The translations under genes and the position numbers were made by a program. 64,000 nt of DNA from Aldehydirespirator sp965221605 (GTDB taxonomy: Bacteria; Actinomycetota; Acidimicrobiia; Acidimicrobiales; Aldehydirespiratoraceae): positions 186,001 to 250,000 of the forward strand of contig CBDCSK010000014.1 in the NCBI GenBank assembly GCA_965221605.1, read 5' to 3'. The notes beneath the pieces were generated by a model, which worked only from the letters and a program-made list of their open reading frames with translations, was not told the DNA's origin and did not search any database. This document shows positions 7,865 to 17,500 of this stretch, piece by piece. Each line of letters opens with the position of its first letter. The first letter of the stretch is position 1.

Positions 7865-9447
7865 GTCAACACGAACGACAGGGTCACCAACACCACCGCC
7901 ATGATCCCGGCCTCGGCGATGAACGCGTCCTCGAAGGAGCTGAAGATCCTCGTCGCCAGAGTGGAGAACCCCAGCGGCGACACGAACAGGCTGATCGGCA
8001 GCTCCTTCATCACCGACAGCAGGACGAGCCCCGCCCCCGCCAGCAGGCCGGGAGCCATGATGGGCACGTCAACCGAGAAGAACCGGCGCAGCCAGCCGGC
8101 GCCCAGGATCCGGGCCGAGTCGTGGAGCCGGTCGGGAACGCTTCGCACGGCCACCAGCGTCACCCCCATGGCCAGCGATCCGAATCTCACCATGTAGGCG
8201 AAGATGAGCAGGGCCATGGTGTCGTTGAACAGCTCGAACGCCAGGTCCGATCTCAGCGTCCAGAACCGCATCGAGAGCGCAATGAGGATCCCGGGCAGAG
8301 CGAAGGTGCTGATTACCACCGCGTGGGCGAAGGAGCCCGAGCGCGACCGGTAGCGGCCGACGAGCAGGGCGATGGGCAGCACCGCGGCGGTCGATACAGC
8401 CGCCGCGACGATACTGACCCCTATGGTGTTGACGGTGGCGTCCACGACCTTGGAGGAGTCGATGGTCAAGGGCCGGCCACCGGTCACCGACCTCAACAGG
8501 CCGCCCGCGGCCCAGTCCAGCAGCGCGACCAGGGGGGCGCCGACGGCTGTGGAGACTGCTACGAGGACCAGTCCCAGCGCGGGGATTCGCCACCGTCCCA
8601 GGCTGTAGATCACGGGACGGGTGGATCGGCCCCCGCTGGCGTCGGGCAGGCGGTTCGAGAACCGGCGCTCGCCGAGCACGACGAGCGCGGCCAACACCAG
8701 CAGGATCAGGCTCAGCGCCAGCGCCACCGGCGGGTTGGCGAGCTGGTTGGTGAAGATGGCCCTCGTCAGCGTGTCGTAGCGCATGAGCTGCACCGCGCCG
8801 AAGTCGCTGAGCGTGTACAGGAAGACCAGCAGCGTCCCTGCGCCCATGGCGGTGGCCATCTGCGGCACGCAGATCCGCCCGAAGACCTTGAGCGCGGTGT
8901 CTCCGAGGACGCGAGCGCTCTCCTCGAGGGTGCTCGGAAGCTGGCGCAGTCGAGCCGCTACCGGCAGGTACACATACGGGTAGGTCATGAGGGTCAGGAC
9001 CAGCCAGGCCCCGAAGAAGCCCCGTAGTTCGGGGGTGCGGTCCACCCCGACGCCGGCCAGCAGGTCGTTGGCCAAGCCGCCCGGGTTGAGGGTGTGGATG
9101 AAGGCGGCTGCACCCACGAACGTAGGAAACACGAGCGGTAGCGGCAACAGGATCCGCCACAGCTTGCCGAGCGGGAGATCGGTGCGGGTGGCGAGCCATG
9201 CGAGTCCAGTGCCGGTCACCAGCGCCGCGCCCGACACCGCCACTGCAAGCGTGAGTGACCGCCACAGCGGACCCAGAGTCCGATCGCTGACCAGGAGGCC
9301 CGCGGGGTCGGCTCCGGTTGTGAAGTTCCGGTAGACGAGGTATGTGCCCGGGAAGGCGAAGGCCACGGCCAGGGCCAGCCCCACCACTCTCAGCAGCGAC
9401 GGGGCGCCCGACAGGCTCATCGGCCGGGCGGATGGGTGGGCGGTCAC
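7828..9447 (-). CDS. Iron(III) ABC transporter permease (FbpB/SfuB type)
   Basis: A 539-residue inner-membrane protein with about twelve spans in two homologous halves, the fused arrangement of ferric-iron FbpB/SfuB permeases. Each half carries an EAA-type loop (ARLRQLPSTLEESARVLGDT in the first, VRSVPDRLHDSARILGAG in the second), which docks the ATPase. It follows the iron-binding lipoprotein gene in the same direction with a 44-bp gap. No ATP-binding subunit lies next to either gene in this window, so the ATPase must be encoded elsewhere. Confidence 0.9.
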   Translation of the reverse strand: MTAHPSARPMSLSGAPSLLRVVGLALAVAFAFPGTYLVYRNFTTGADPAGLLVSDRTLGPLWRSLTLAVAVSGAALVTGTGLAWLATRTDLPLGKLWRILLPLPLVFPTFVGAAAFIHTLNPGGLANDLLAGVGVDRTPELRGFFGAWLVLTLMTYPYVYLPVAARLRQLPSTLEESARVLGDTALKVFGRICVPQMATAMGAGTLLVFLYTLSDFGAVQLMRYDTLTRAIFTNQLANPPVALALSLILLVLAALVVLGERRFSNRLPDASGGRSTRPVIYSLGRWRIPALGLVLVAVSTAVGAPLVALLDWAAGGLLRSVTGGRPLTIDSSKVVDATVNTIGVSIVAAAVSTAAVLPIALLVGRYRSRSGSFAHAVVISTFALPGILIALSMRFWTLRSDLAFELFNDTMALLIFAYMVRFGSLAMGVTLVAVRSVPDRLHDSARILGAGWLRRFFSVDVPIMAPGLLAGAGLVLLSVMKELPISLFVSPLGFSTLATRIFSSFEDAFIAEAGIMAVVLVTLSFVLTWFLVIRRDHLM

Positions 9448-9491
9448 TGATTGAGGATGCCCCTGCCTAGGCCGGGACGCACCTGCTGGGG

Positions 9492-10559
9492 CTACTGGTT
9501 GAGGATGCCGCTGGCCTCGATGATGGCGATGGTCTCGGCGAAGCCCCCGCCGAGAGCGTCGAAGTCGACGCTGCCGATCTCCAGCGCTTTCAGGGGTGGA
9601 AGGATCTCGGCCGGCTCGACCCCGGCCGCCAGCGGGTACTCGAACGTCCGTTGGCTGAAGTAGCGCTGCACCGGCGCGGTCAGCAGGTAGGCGATGAGTT
9701 CGTTGGCGGCCCGGCGGTTGTCGCTTCCGGCGGTGATGGTGGCCGCAGTGATGATGAGCAGCGACCCGATGTCGTCATCGGCAAGGTCGTGGTTGGCGGC
9801 CCGGTGACGGTCGCCGGCGGCCGCAGCCTCCTGGTACTGGTAGTAGTGGTTGACGAGACCCATGTCGATCTCGCCGCGGCCGGCCGCCTCGACGATCGAC
9901 CGGTTGTTGGGGTAGTAGCGGGCGTCGTTGTCAACCATGTCGCTCAGCCACTGGGAGGCGACATCGCTCCCGTACTGGTCGCGGAACACGGTGAACCAGT
10001 CGACGAAGGAGCCGTTGGTGGCCGGAATGGCCACCCGTCCCCGGTACCGCTCGTCGGTGAGGTCGAAGACCGACTGCGGAAGCTCTGCGGAGGGCACGGA
10101 GTCGATGTTGTGGACGAGGACGCGCTTGCGGCCTGAGAAGCCGATCCAGGTGCCGGACCTCGACCTGCTCTCCGCGCCCACCAGAGCAAGAACATCGTCA
10201 TCGATGGCGCCGAGGAGGTCTTCGCTCTCGAGGAACCCGACCGGGCCGGGCGAGCGGGACAGGAAGACGTCGGCTGCAGTGCGATCGCCCTCCTCGGCCA
10301 TCAACAGCGCCAACTCGGTCGAACTGCCCCAACGTACCGACACGTCGGTTCCGGTCTCACACGCGAATGCCTCCAGGGTTGGGCCGATCAGGTTCTCGGT
10401 CCGCCCCGAATAGACGGTGACCTCCCGGCCGTTGGAGGAAGCGCACTCTTCCCTGTAGATCTCGGCTGCCGTCCCGTCCAGGTAGCGGGGCTCATCGCTT
10501 GAGCAGGCTCCCGAGATCAAGGCCAAGGCAGCCAGCACTGGGAGGATTCGTCCTATCAT
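9492..10559 (-). CDS. Iron(III) ABC transporter substrate-binding lipoprotein (FutA/FbpA type)
   Basis: A 355-residue extracytoplasmic solute-binding protein. The N-terminus is a lipoprotein signal (MIGRILPVLAALALISGAC, lipid cysteine at 19). EVTVYSGRTENLIGPTLEAF is the typical start of the mature ferric-binding fold. The adjacent tyrosines in VNHYYQYQ correspond to the iron-coordinating Tyr pair of FbpA/FutA proteins. It starts 52 bp from the divergent fusion gene, and a DtxR-like box in that gap would control both. It forms a unit with the downstream permease. Confidence 0.9.
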   Translation of the reverse strand: MIGRILPVLAALALISGACSSDEPRYLDGTAAEIYREECASSNGREVTVYSGRTENLIGPTLEAFACETGTDVSVRWGSSTELALLMAEEGDRTAADVFLSRSPGPVGFLESEDLLGAIDDDVLALVGAESRSRSGTWIGFSGRKRVLVHNIDSVPSAELPQSVFDLTDERYRGRVAIPATNGSFVDWFTVFRDQYGSDVASQWLSDMVDNDARYYPNNRSIVEAAGRGEIDMGLVNHYYQYQEAAAAGDRHRAANHDLADDDIGSLLIITAATITAGSDNRRAANELIAYLLTAPVQRYFSQRTFEYPLAAGVEPAEILPPLKALEIGSVDFDALGGGFAETIAIIEASGILNQ

Positions 10560-10593
10560 GGCAAGCGACTATAGCCTCAGTTTGCGAAGATCG

Positions 10594-10612
10594 TAAAGTT
10601 AGCCTAACGAAA
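10594..10612. promoter_or_regulatory. Putative DtxR/IdeR iron box
   Basis: The 19-mer TAAAGTTAGCCTAACGAAA matches the mycobacterial/streptomycete consensus TTAGGTTAGGCTAACCTAA at 14 of 19 positions and has dyad symmetry around GTTAGCCTAAC. It lies between the iron-binding lipoprotein gene and the divergent fusion gene and touches the latter's ATG, where a bound iron-loaded repressor would block both promoters. The site was matched by eye; binding is inferred. Confidence 0.65.
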
Positions 10613-12258
10613 TGTTCATGAGCCCCGTCTCGTCGATCCGGGCACGCCTCCCCCGCGGCGCTGCGCCGGTGCTGGTCGTGGCCGTCACCGCGCTGGCCGT
10701 CGCGGTCGTCTCGGTGACGGTGGACGGCGACGCCCTGGCCCGAGCCGCCCGAACGGCAGGCGGCGAACCCATACGGGTGTTGGCCGTGGTGGCGATGTTC
10801 GGGCTTGCTTTCGTGTTGCGAGCCCTGGCGTGGCGCCGGGTGCTGTCCGGAATCACCTTCGGACACGCCCTGAGCGGGATACACCTGGCCCTGGGCGGCA
10901 ACCACCTGCTGCCGCTGCGTCTCGGCGAGCCGATGCGGGTCGTCAGCGTCGTTCGGCGCGCCGGCGCCAGCCTCGACGCCGCGGCTGCCTCCACTGTGGC
11001 CCTGCGCTCAGCCGATCTCCTGGCCGTGGTCGCGCTGGCACTGGTGGCTGGTCCGGCCGCCCTGGCCGGCCTGTCCGGGTGGGGAGGATGGCTGGCAGTG
11101 TCGGGAGTGGCCGCCGCGGCGTTGGGAGCCTGGCTCTGGCTGCGCCGCATAGCAGAACGTCGAAGTGATGTGAGGCTGCCGGGCGCGGTCGCACTGGGCT
11201 TGTCGGCAGCGGCCTGGCTGTGCGAGGCAGTGCTCGTCTGGCAGGCGGCGCACTGGGCCGGATTGGAGATCACCTTCGCCGAGGCGGTCGGCGTGACCGC
11301 GGTATCGGTCGCCGCCCAAGTCGCAGCCATAGCACCGGGCGGCTTCGGTACGTACGAGGCCGCGGCGGTGGCCGCCTACGTCACTCTCGGCCACGACGCG
11401 GGCGACGCGCTCGTAGCCGCCCTGGCTGCCCACGCCCTCAAGACCGCATACTCGCTGGGCGCCGGCGCGATCGCCGTGTTCGTACCTCATCCAAGCCTCG
11501 CCGGCCGCTTCCGGCTGCGGCCATCCACCAACCTGCTGGCGACCGCGGTTCCGGGAACGAACCCCGAGGCCCCTGTCGTGCTGTTCATGCCGGCGTACAA
11601 CGAGCAGGAGTCGGTTGGGGCCTGCGTCCGCCGAACCCCCTCCTCGGTGCTGGGCCGGCAGGTACAGGTGCTCGTCGTGGACGACGGTTCCACCGATGAG
11701 ACCGCGGCGCGGGCCCGGGCCGCGGGTGCAGAGGTGATTCGCCTGCCGGAGAACCGGGGTCTTGGAGCGGCCGTGCGGGTGGGACTCGCTGCCGCCATGG
11801 ACCGGGGGGCCGCGGCGGTGGCCTTCTGCGACGCCGACGGCGAGTACCCGCCCGAGGAGCTGGAGGCTCTGGTGGCCCCGGTTCTCGCGGGCCAGGCCGA
11901 CTACGTGGCCGGCAGCCGGTTCCTGGGAGAGATCCACCACATGAGACCCCACCGCCGATTCGGGAACATGGTCCTCACCAGGATGCTGTCGCTCATCGCC
12001 CGGAGGCGGATCACCGACGGCCAGACCGGCTACCGCGCCTTCTCGCCGGGAGCGGCCGCCGACGCGGAGATCATCCACGACTACAACTACGCCCAAGTGC
12101 TGACCCTGGACCTGCTGGCCAAGGGCTACCGGTACGCCGAGGTGCCGATCAGCTACCGCTTCCGTACCACGGGACAGAGCTTCGTGAAGCTGGGCCGCTA
12201 CCTGCGCAACGTCGTCCCGGCCGTCTACCGGCAACTGAACGCAGTCACGACAACTTGA
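10612..12258 (+). CDS. Fusion of flippase-like (LPG-synthase TM/UPF0104) membrane domain and family-2 glycosyltransferase
   Basis: A 548-residue two-domain protein. Residues about 1-305 hold eight or so membrane spans with the features of the lysylphosphatidylglycerol synthase TM / AglD-like family (LGGNHLLPLRLGEPMR, APGGFGTYEAAAVAAY). Residues about 320-545 are a GT2 domain of the dolichyl-phosphate-mannose-synthase kind (FMPAYNEQESV, VVDDGSTDET, metal-binding FCDADGEYPPEEL, DGQTGYRAF). The combination suggests making and/or moving a polyprenyl-linked sugar at the membrane. A DtxR-like box overlaps the ATG at 10612, so translation may be leaderless or start at the second Met (10618). A link between iron status and the envelope is inferred from that box. 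Confidence 0.85.
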   Translation: MFMSPVSSIRARLPRGAAPVLVVAVTALAVAVVSVTVDGDALARAARTAGGEPIRVLAVVAMFGLAFVLRALAWRRVLSGITFGHALSGIHLALGGNHLLPLRLGEPMRVVSVVRRAGASLDAAAASTVALRSADLLAVVALALVAGPAALAGLSGWGGWLAVSGVAAAALGAWLWLRRIAERRSDVRLPGAVALGLSAAAWLCEAVLVWQAAHWAGLEITFAEAVGVTAVSVAAQVAAIAPGGFGTYEAAAVAAYVTLGHDAGDALVAALAAHALKTAYSLGAGAIAVFVPHPSLAGRFRLRPSTNLLATAVPGTNPEAPVVLFMPAYNEQESVGACVRRTPSSVLGRQVQVLVVDDGSTDETAARARAAGAEVIRLPENRGLGAAVRVGLAAAMDRGAAAVAFCDADGEYPPEELEALVAPVLAGQADYVAGSRFLGEIHHMRPHRRFGNMVLTRMLSLIARRRITDGQTGYRAFSPGAAADAEIIHDYNYAQVLTLDLLAKGYRYAEVPISYRFRTTGQSFVKLGRYLRNVVPAVYRQLNAVTTT

Positions 12259-12276
12259 TTAGTTGGCGTTGGCATT

Positions 12277-12295
12277 GTCTGTTAGGCTATCCTAC
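12277..12295. promoter_or_regulatory. Putative DtxR/IdeR iron box
   Basis: Fourteen of nineteen positions match the IdeR consensus. The core TTAGGCTATCCTA matches the central and right part of the consensus at 12 of 13 bases. It lies 33-51 bp before the ATG of the FEA1-like lipoprotein, a position suited to repression when iron is plentiful. Confidence 0.65.
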
Positions 12296-12327
12296 TATTA
12301 ATGTTTAGGCCGCCGAAAGGAATCGCC

Positions 12328-13620
12328 ATGTACCGCTCTACTTCACGCACGCTCGCGATCGCGTTGCTCGCCGTCGTCGGCCTCGTGGCCGCGTCGTGCA
12401 GCGGCGGCGACGACGGCGCCTCCGTGCGGGAGCTGAACGCCGGCACGGAGTCGGTCTCCGCATCCGGAAGCGGGTCCGCCTCAGGAAGCGGATCCGCGTC
12501 AGGGACCGGATCCGCCTCAGGGACGGGGTCCGCCTCAGCCACCGGCACCGGATCGGCGTCAGGCACCGGCACCGGGTCCGCCTCAGCCACCGGCACCGGC
12601 ACCGGATCGGCGTCGGCCACCGGATCCGCGTCGGCAAGCGCTTCGGCGCCGGCGTCAGGGGACGGAGCCGGCACGCCCGGCGACGGAGGCTACGAGTATG
12701 CGTCCAACGTCGACTCCCACCGGCTGGTGGTGGCCGACATCTGCGGCATCGGCGACCTGCTGGACGCCGGTGACTTCGCCGCGGTCGAGGACATCTACCG
12801 CAACGGCCGGAACTCGGTGAAGAGCGACGGCTCGATCCGCACCATCGGGGGCTTCGCGGCCCGCGACGACCGTAGCCACGGGCTGGACGCCTACTACGGA
12901 ACGCCCGCGCCGCTCGACGAGTTCGTCACCGCGGCCCTGCACGGAACGGGAATGTTCGCGGGACAGAGCGACGCGGTGCGGGCCCAGGGCGTGGAGAAGG
13001 GCATCCAGAACCAGATCATGGTTGCCTGGACGGTTCACGAGTTCAACGCTGCGCTGGCCAAGGCCCACGACGGCAACTTCGACGTGGCCAACGGCGCCGT
13101 CCACAACTGGGACGAGGGCTGGGCCTTCTTCCACGGGGCCGAACCGGGCTGCGCCCCCTACGCCACCGGCAACAAGCGGGCCGCGAACTTCGGAACAGCG
13201 GGCGCCGACGGCGAGACCGCCCAGGCCAACGAGATAATCCTGGCCGCGATGATCGCGGGCCGCGACGCTCTGCTCAATTCCGACACCGCCGGAGCCGAGG
13301 CGGCCGCGGCGGAGGCCGTTCGAGGTCTGGCCATTACCTACTCGCAGGCGGCCATCCGCTACGCCAGCCTGATCGAGGGCGACCTGGCCGACGGCAACGA
13401 CGCCAAGGCCAAGGAGCATCAGGCTGAGGGTTTGGCCTTCTGGCGCGTGGTCGAGGCATACATGGTTCCCGCCGGCGCCGACGCTGACGCCATGGACGCC
13501 ATCTTCAACCTGGACAACCCGCCCGGCGCCAACGGCTTCGGCGACGACGTGCGCGCCGCGCTCGAACCGGCGTGGGACGCCCTGGGGATCGCTGCAAGCG
13601 ACATCGGCTCACTTCAATAG
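12328..13620 (+). CDS. FEA1-like iron-assimilation lipoprotein with Ser/Gly/Thr linker
   Basis: A 430-residue surface lipoprotein. The signal ends in LVAASC with the lipid cysteine at 24. I chose ATG 12328 because GAAAGGA lies six bases upstream; a longer in-frame start at 12301 would precede the signal. Residues about 40-115 are a repetitive Ser-Gly-Ala-Thr linker. The globular domain (about 125-430) contains NGRNSVKSDGSIRT, HGTGMFAGQSD, GVEKGIQNQIMVAW and AVHNWDEGWAFF. I recall this pattern from the low-iron-induced periplasmic FEA1/H43 proteins of green algae and their bacterial relatives. The DtxR-like box upstream supports a role in iron capture at the cell surface. Family name is from memory; direct iron binding is not shown by sequence. 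Confidence 0.75.
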   Translation: MYRSTSRTLAIALLAVVGLVAASCSGGDDGASVRELNAGTESVSASGSGSASGSGSASGTGSASGTGSASATGTGSASGTGTGSASATGTGTGSASATGSASASASAPASGDGAGTPGDGGYEYASNVDSHRLVVADICGIGDLLDAGDFAAVEDIYRNGRNSVKSDGSIRTIGGFAARDDRSHGLDAYYGTPAPLDEFVTAALHGTGMFAGQSDAVRAQGVEKGIQNQIMVAWTVHEFNAALAKAHDGNFDVANGAVHNWDEGWAFFHGAEPGCAPYATGNKRAANFGTAGADGETAQANEIILAAMIAGRDALLNSDTAGAEAAAAEAVRGLAITYSQAAIRYASLIEGDLADGNDAKAKEHQAEGLAFWRVVEAYMVPAGADADAMDAIFNLDNPPGANGFGDDVRAALEPAWDALGIAASDIGSLQ

Positions 13621-13646
13621 CCGCAGCGACCACCCGGTAGGGCGGG

Positions 13647-13682
13647 GGCGCCCCGGCGACTTCTGCGGGTCGCCGGGGCGCC
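13647..13682. terminator. GC-rich hairpin between convergent genes
   Basis: A perfect 14-bp stem (GGCGCCCCGGCGAC with its complement) around an 8-base loop lies 26 bp after the lipoprotein stop and 21 bp from the end of the convergent crotonase gene. It lacks a T-run, so it is likely a shared, bidirectional terminator of the GC-rich actinobacterial kind. Confidence 0.7.
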
Positions 13683-13703
13683 GTCGCGTTCAGGCCGCGG
13701 GCG

Positions 13704-14495
13704 TCACCAACCCGTGAAGGCGGGATCACGCTTCTCGATGAAGGCTCGCATGGCCTCCTTGGTGTCGCCGGTGGCGAAGTTCACGCCCTGGCTCAGCCCC
13801 TCGGCTTCCAGGGCCTGGAACAGCGAGATGCTGGAGGCGTTGTTGAGGAGGCGTTTGGAGCCGGCCAGCGCGATCGGGGGTCCGGCCGCGACGGTGGCCG
13901 CCATCTCGTCCACCGCGGCGTCGAGCTCCTCCACCGGCACGACTTCGTTGACGATGCCGAGTCCGGCGGCCCGCTCGGCGCCGATGATCTCCCCGGTGAA
14001 GGCCAGGCGCTTGGCCTCGTGCAGGCCGATGCGCTTGGGAAGCAGCCACGATGTGCCGAAGTCGAGGCTCAGGCCCCGCTTGGTGAAGATCAGCGAGAAG
14101 CGGGCCCTGGTCGAGCACCACACCATGTCGGCCGCGAGGGCCATCCCGAAGCCGGCGCCCACGGCCACGCCGTCCACCTTGGCTATCACCGGGCGGGGGC
14201 AGTCGTGGATGGCCATCACGGTGTCGCCGATGTCGCGCATGTGGTCCACCCGGTGCCGGCTCGGCTGGTCGGCGGCCTCCTCGTCGTCGCTGGGACCGAC
14301 GTCGGCGCCGGCGCAGAAGTCGCCGCCCGCGCCGGTGAGCACGACCGCCCGGGCCGACGACTCGGCGATGTCGCGGAAGCCGTGGCGCAGCCCGGCCCAC
14401 ATGGCCGGTGTGCAGGCGTTCTTGCGGCGGGGCCGGTCGACGGTGACGGTGGTGACCGCGGCGGAGGCCTCGATTCCGATGTTGGGATGCGTCAC
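13704..14495 (-). CDS. Enoyl-CoA hydratase/isomerase (crotonase family)
   Basis: A 263-residue crotonase fold. The oxyanion-hole segments are visible (GAGGDFCAGAD; VDGVAVGAGFGMALAADMVW), and FTKRGLSLDFGTSWLLPKRIG places an Asp where isomerase-type members (PaaG-like) have their catalytic acid, rather than the Glu of hydratases. This suggests double-bond isomerisation or another crotonase reaction on acyl-CoA. The GTG at 14495 is preferred because CGGGAG lies about seven bases before it; the frame is open further upstream. It is followed in the other direction by the hairpin at 13647. Confidence 0.85.
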   Translation of the reverse strand: MTHPNIGIEASAAVTTVTVDRPRRKNACTPAMWAGLRHGFRDIAESSARAVVLTGAGGDFCAGADVGPSDDEEAADQPSRHRVDHMRDIGDTVMAIHDCPRPVIAKVDGVAVGAGFGMALAADMVWCSTRARFSLIFTKRGLSLDFGTSWLLPKRIGLHEAKRLAFTGEIIGAERAAGLGIVNEVVPVEELDAAVDEMAATVAAGPPIALAGSKRLLNNASSISLFQALEAEGLSQGVNFATGDTKEAMRAFIEKRDPAFTGW

Positions 14496-14555
14496 GGCGT
14501 TACTCCCGGAGGGGCTCGACGACGGCGGGCCCGATCGGCACACCAGGCCTCGACG

Positions 14556-17500
14556 CTACGCAGCCGTGCTCACGAGCGCTACCTGCGCCGCCGCGGCCGC
14601 ACCGTCGGCCACCACCAGTCCTCTACCCGGCACCGGCGGCAGCTCCAGCCGCGCCGGCAGGGCCACGCCGAGCAGGTCACCGTCCAGGGGTCCGGGCCTG
14701 AACAGCACCCCGGTCCGGCAGGTTCGCATCTCGCCGAGCCAGTGGCCGTAGGAGGAGCGAAGACGCTCGGCGGTGGCCGAGGCCGCCAGATGACAAGAGG
14801 CGTCATCGCCGGCAGCCAGGCGAGCCAGCAGCCCGGAGGGATCGCTGAGGCGGTCGGCGTCATCGACGAGCAGCAGCCGCCGCCGGCCGTCGGCGATGTC
14901 GATCTCGGCTACCGGGACCGGCTCCACGGCCAGCAGCCGGGCCAGATCGCCGGGGCGGTCGGCCACGACGACCACCTCGACCCCGGCGCCGCGGGCGGCC
15001 GCGCCCAACGCGGCCAGGGTGCAGGTGCGCCCGGTCCGGGGCGGTCCGAGCACCAGGGCATGCTCGCCGTTGTGCAGCGCGAAGCCGGTCGGCGCCAGGC
15101 TCAGATCGCCCATGGCGAAGCGGATGTCGATGCGACGATCCTCGCTGAGGGCGCTGCCGGGCAGGTCCTCGAAGGAGACCCTGGCAGGAAGCGAGCCGAT
15201 CCGGGCCGGTCCCCGCCCGGCCGGAGCCGCGGTGGCGGCCACCACGGCCGCGGCTGCTGCGAAGTCGCCGCCCTCGGGCCGGGCGATCTGCACCTCCAGG
15301 CCGTCGTCGGCTCTGACAGCCCGGCCCGCTGCCAGGCCCCCGGTCGGCGTGCGCAGGCCGAAGCGCAGTCCCTCGCCGGCGTCAGCGGTCGCGTGGACCA
15401 GTACTGCACCTGCGGAAGCGGCCAGTTCCGGCGGCAGGTCGGCGGCCCGGGCAATGCTCACCGCCACCGTGACGCCCACCGCGGCGCCGTCGCTCCAGAT
15501 GCGGGCGAACCACCGGTGGGGCTCGGGGTCGCGCACCGGATCGTGGGCCCGGGCCAGCCCGGCGAGATCGTCGACCAGCAGCACGATCGAGGCCGAAGCG
15601 CCGCTGGTCCGCCGGGCGGTCACCTCGTCGTCGAGCAATCGCAGGAGCCGGGCCCGACGCTCGCCGTCGGTCGGGGCGATGACCGCACCCACATGGGGAA
15701 GGCACTCGAGTGCGGCCAGCAGCCCGGCGTCCAGGTCGAGCCCGTAGAGGTGGAGGTCGTCGGGGTCATGGGATTGGCAGAGGTCGAGAGCCACAGAGGC
15801 CAGCGTGGTGGAGGTGCCCGAGGCGGGGCCGCCTAACACCACCAGGTGGCCGTGGCCGGGATGCCACCCGCTCACGAACTGGCGTTGACTCGAGGGGTCG
15901 TCCACCAGCCAGGCCGAGGGCTCGCCGGCTCCGACCCTGGCCGCGAGGATGCCTGCCGACACCTCGGAGGGCAGTGGCTCGGGCCAGGGCGGGCGCGGTG
16001 CTCGACCGTGGAGGCGCCGGTGCGCGACCGTCACCGCGTCCACCACGGCATCCAGGTCGCTGCGCCCAGCCGGGTTGCGTCCCGGCCCCGAGTCGGTGCC
16101 GCCGGGGAGTTCGGCGGAGTCCAGGCCCGACGTCTCGCCGCCGGCCCCGACCCGCAGGCCACCCGAGCCTTGGGACGTGGTGCCGGTAACCAGCGCGGAC
16201 TGGAAGGCGACCAGCTCACCCGGGCCGAGGCGGGCCAGCGCCTGACCGGGCCGCTGCCGCGGGATCCGGGCCGCAGCCGGCGAGTCGATCACATCGTTGG
16301 AGTCGTGGCGATCGGTCACTCGCAGAGCGATCCGGCACGACGTGTTCGCCCTGATGTCGTCGGTCACGACCCCCGCGGGCCGCTGGGTGGCCAGAACCAT
16401 GTGGACGCCGAGGCTCCGGCCCCGCTGGGCGATCCCCACCAGCGAGTGCAGGAAGTCGGGCAATTCCGCAGCCAGCGTGGCGAACTCGTCCACCACGACC
16501 ACCAGCCTTGGGAGCGGTTCGGCGGCGGGACCGCCGCGGGCCCGGAAGGCGGCGAGGTCTTCGGCTCCAGCAGCCCGGAGACGCTCCTCGCGGTGGCGCA
16601 ACTCGGCCTCGAGACACACCAGCGCCCGCTCGGCCAGGCGGTCGTCGAGGTCGGTCACCATCCCGGCGACGTGCGGCATCTCCGCGCACCGGTCGAAGGC
16701 CGCGCCGCCCTTGTAGTCGATGAGCACCAGGGCAAGGTGGTCGGGATCAGCCGACAGCGCCAGGCCGGCCACGAGTGAGCGCAGCAGTTCCGACTTGCCC
16801 GAGCCCGTCGTGCCGCCGATCAGCAGGTGAGGGCCGTCGACCACGAGATCGAGCACGAGCGGCCCCTCGGCGGTGGCCCCGATCGGCGCCCGCAGGTCGG
16901 CGGTGCCCCGAGTCGCCTGCCAGTGCTGCAACACCGACTCCGGGGTCGGCCCGCCATCCATCAGGTCCACGAGCGACACCGACTCGGGCAGGTTGGCGTG
17001 GTCCGCCCCCAGCTCGGGGTCGTCGAGGCGAGCCAGGCGGGCCGCCGCATGGGTGGCGGTCGCGATGGTGACGCCCCACGCGACGACAGGCGCCAGGGTC
17101 GCCGCGGAGCGGGGGTCGACCAGCCGCAGGCGCCCGGCCTCATGATCTACCTGCACGATGGTGGTGCAGTTGGACGGCAGGTCGCACACGTCGGTGGTGA
17201 CGATGATCGCGGCAGTGCTTCGCAGAGCGAGCAGCGTGCGGCCCGGAGCGGACCGGCCTGTGAGCGCCTCGGTTCCGTCGATGACGGTCAGCAGGATCCG
17301 CTGGGCGCAACCCGCGGCCGCCGTCTCCGCCGCGGCCGCCATCGCGCCGCTCTCGGTGGCTGCCAGCGCGCCCGGACCACCGCCGGCCGCATCCGCGGAG
17401 TGGGGGAGCCAGCGTAGCCACGACCAGTCACGGGCCCCGCCCGGGACGAGGCCGGCAACGGCCAGGTCGGCGGGACCGTGAAGCACAGCCGCCTGCAGCA

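Noticed and set aside
12301..12327. Earlier ATG for the FEA1-like protein
   Set aside because: It adds residues in front of a clear lipoprotein signal and lacks a ribosome site, whereas 12328 has one.
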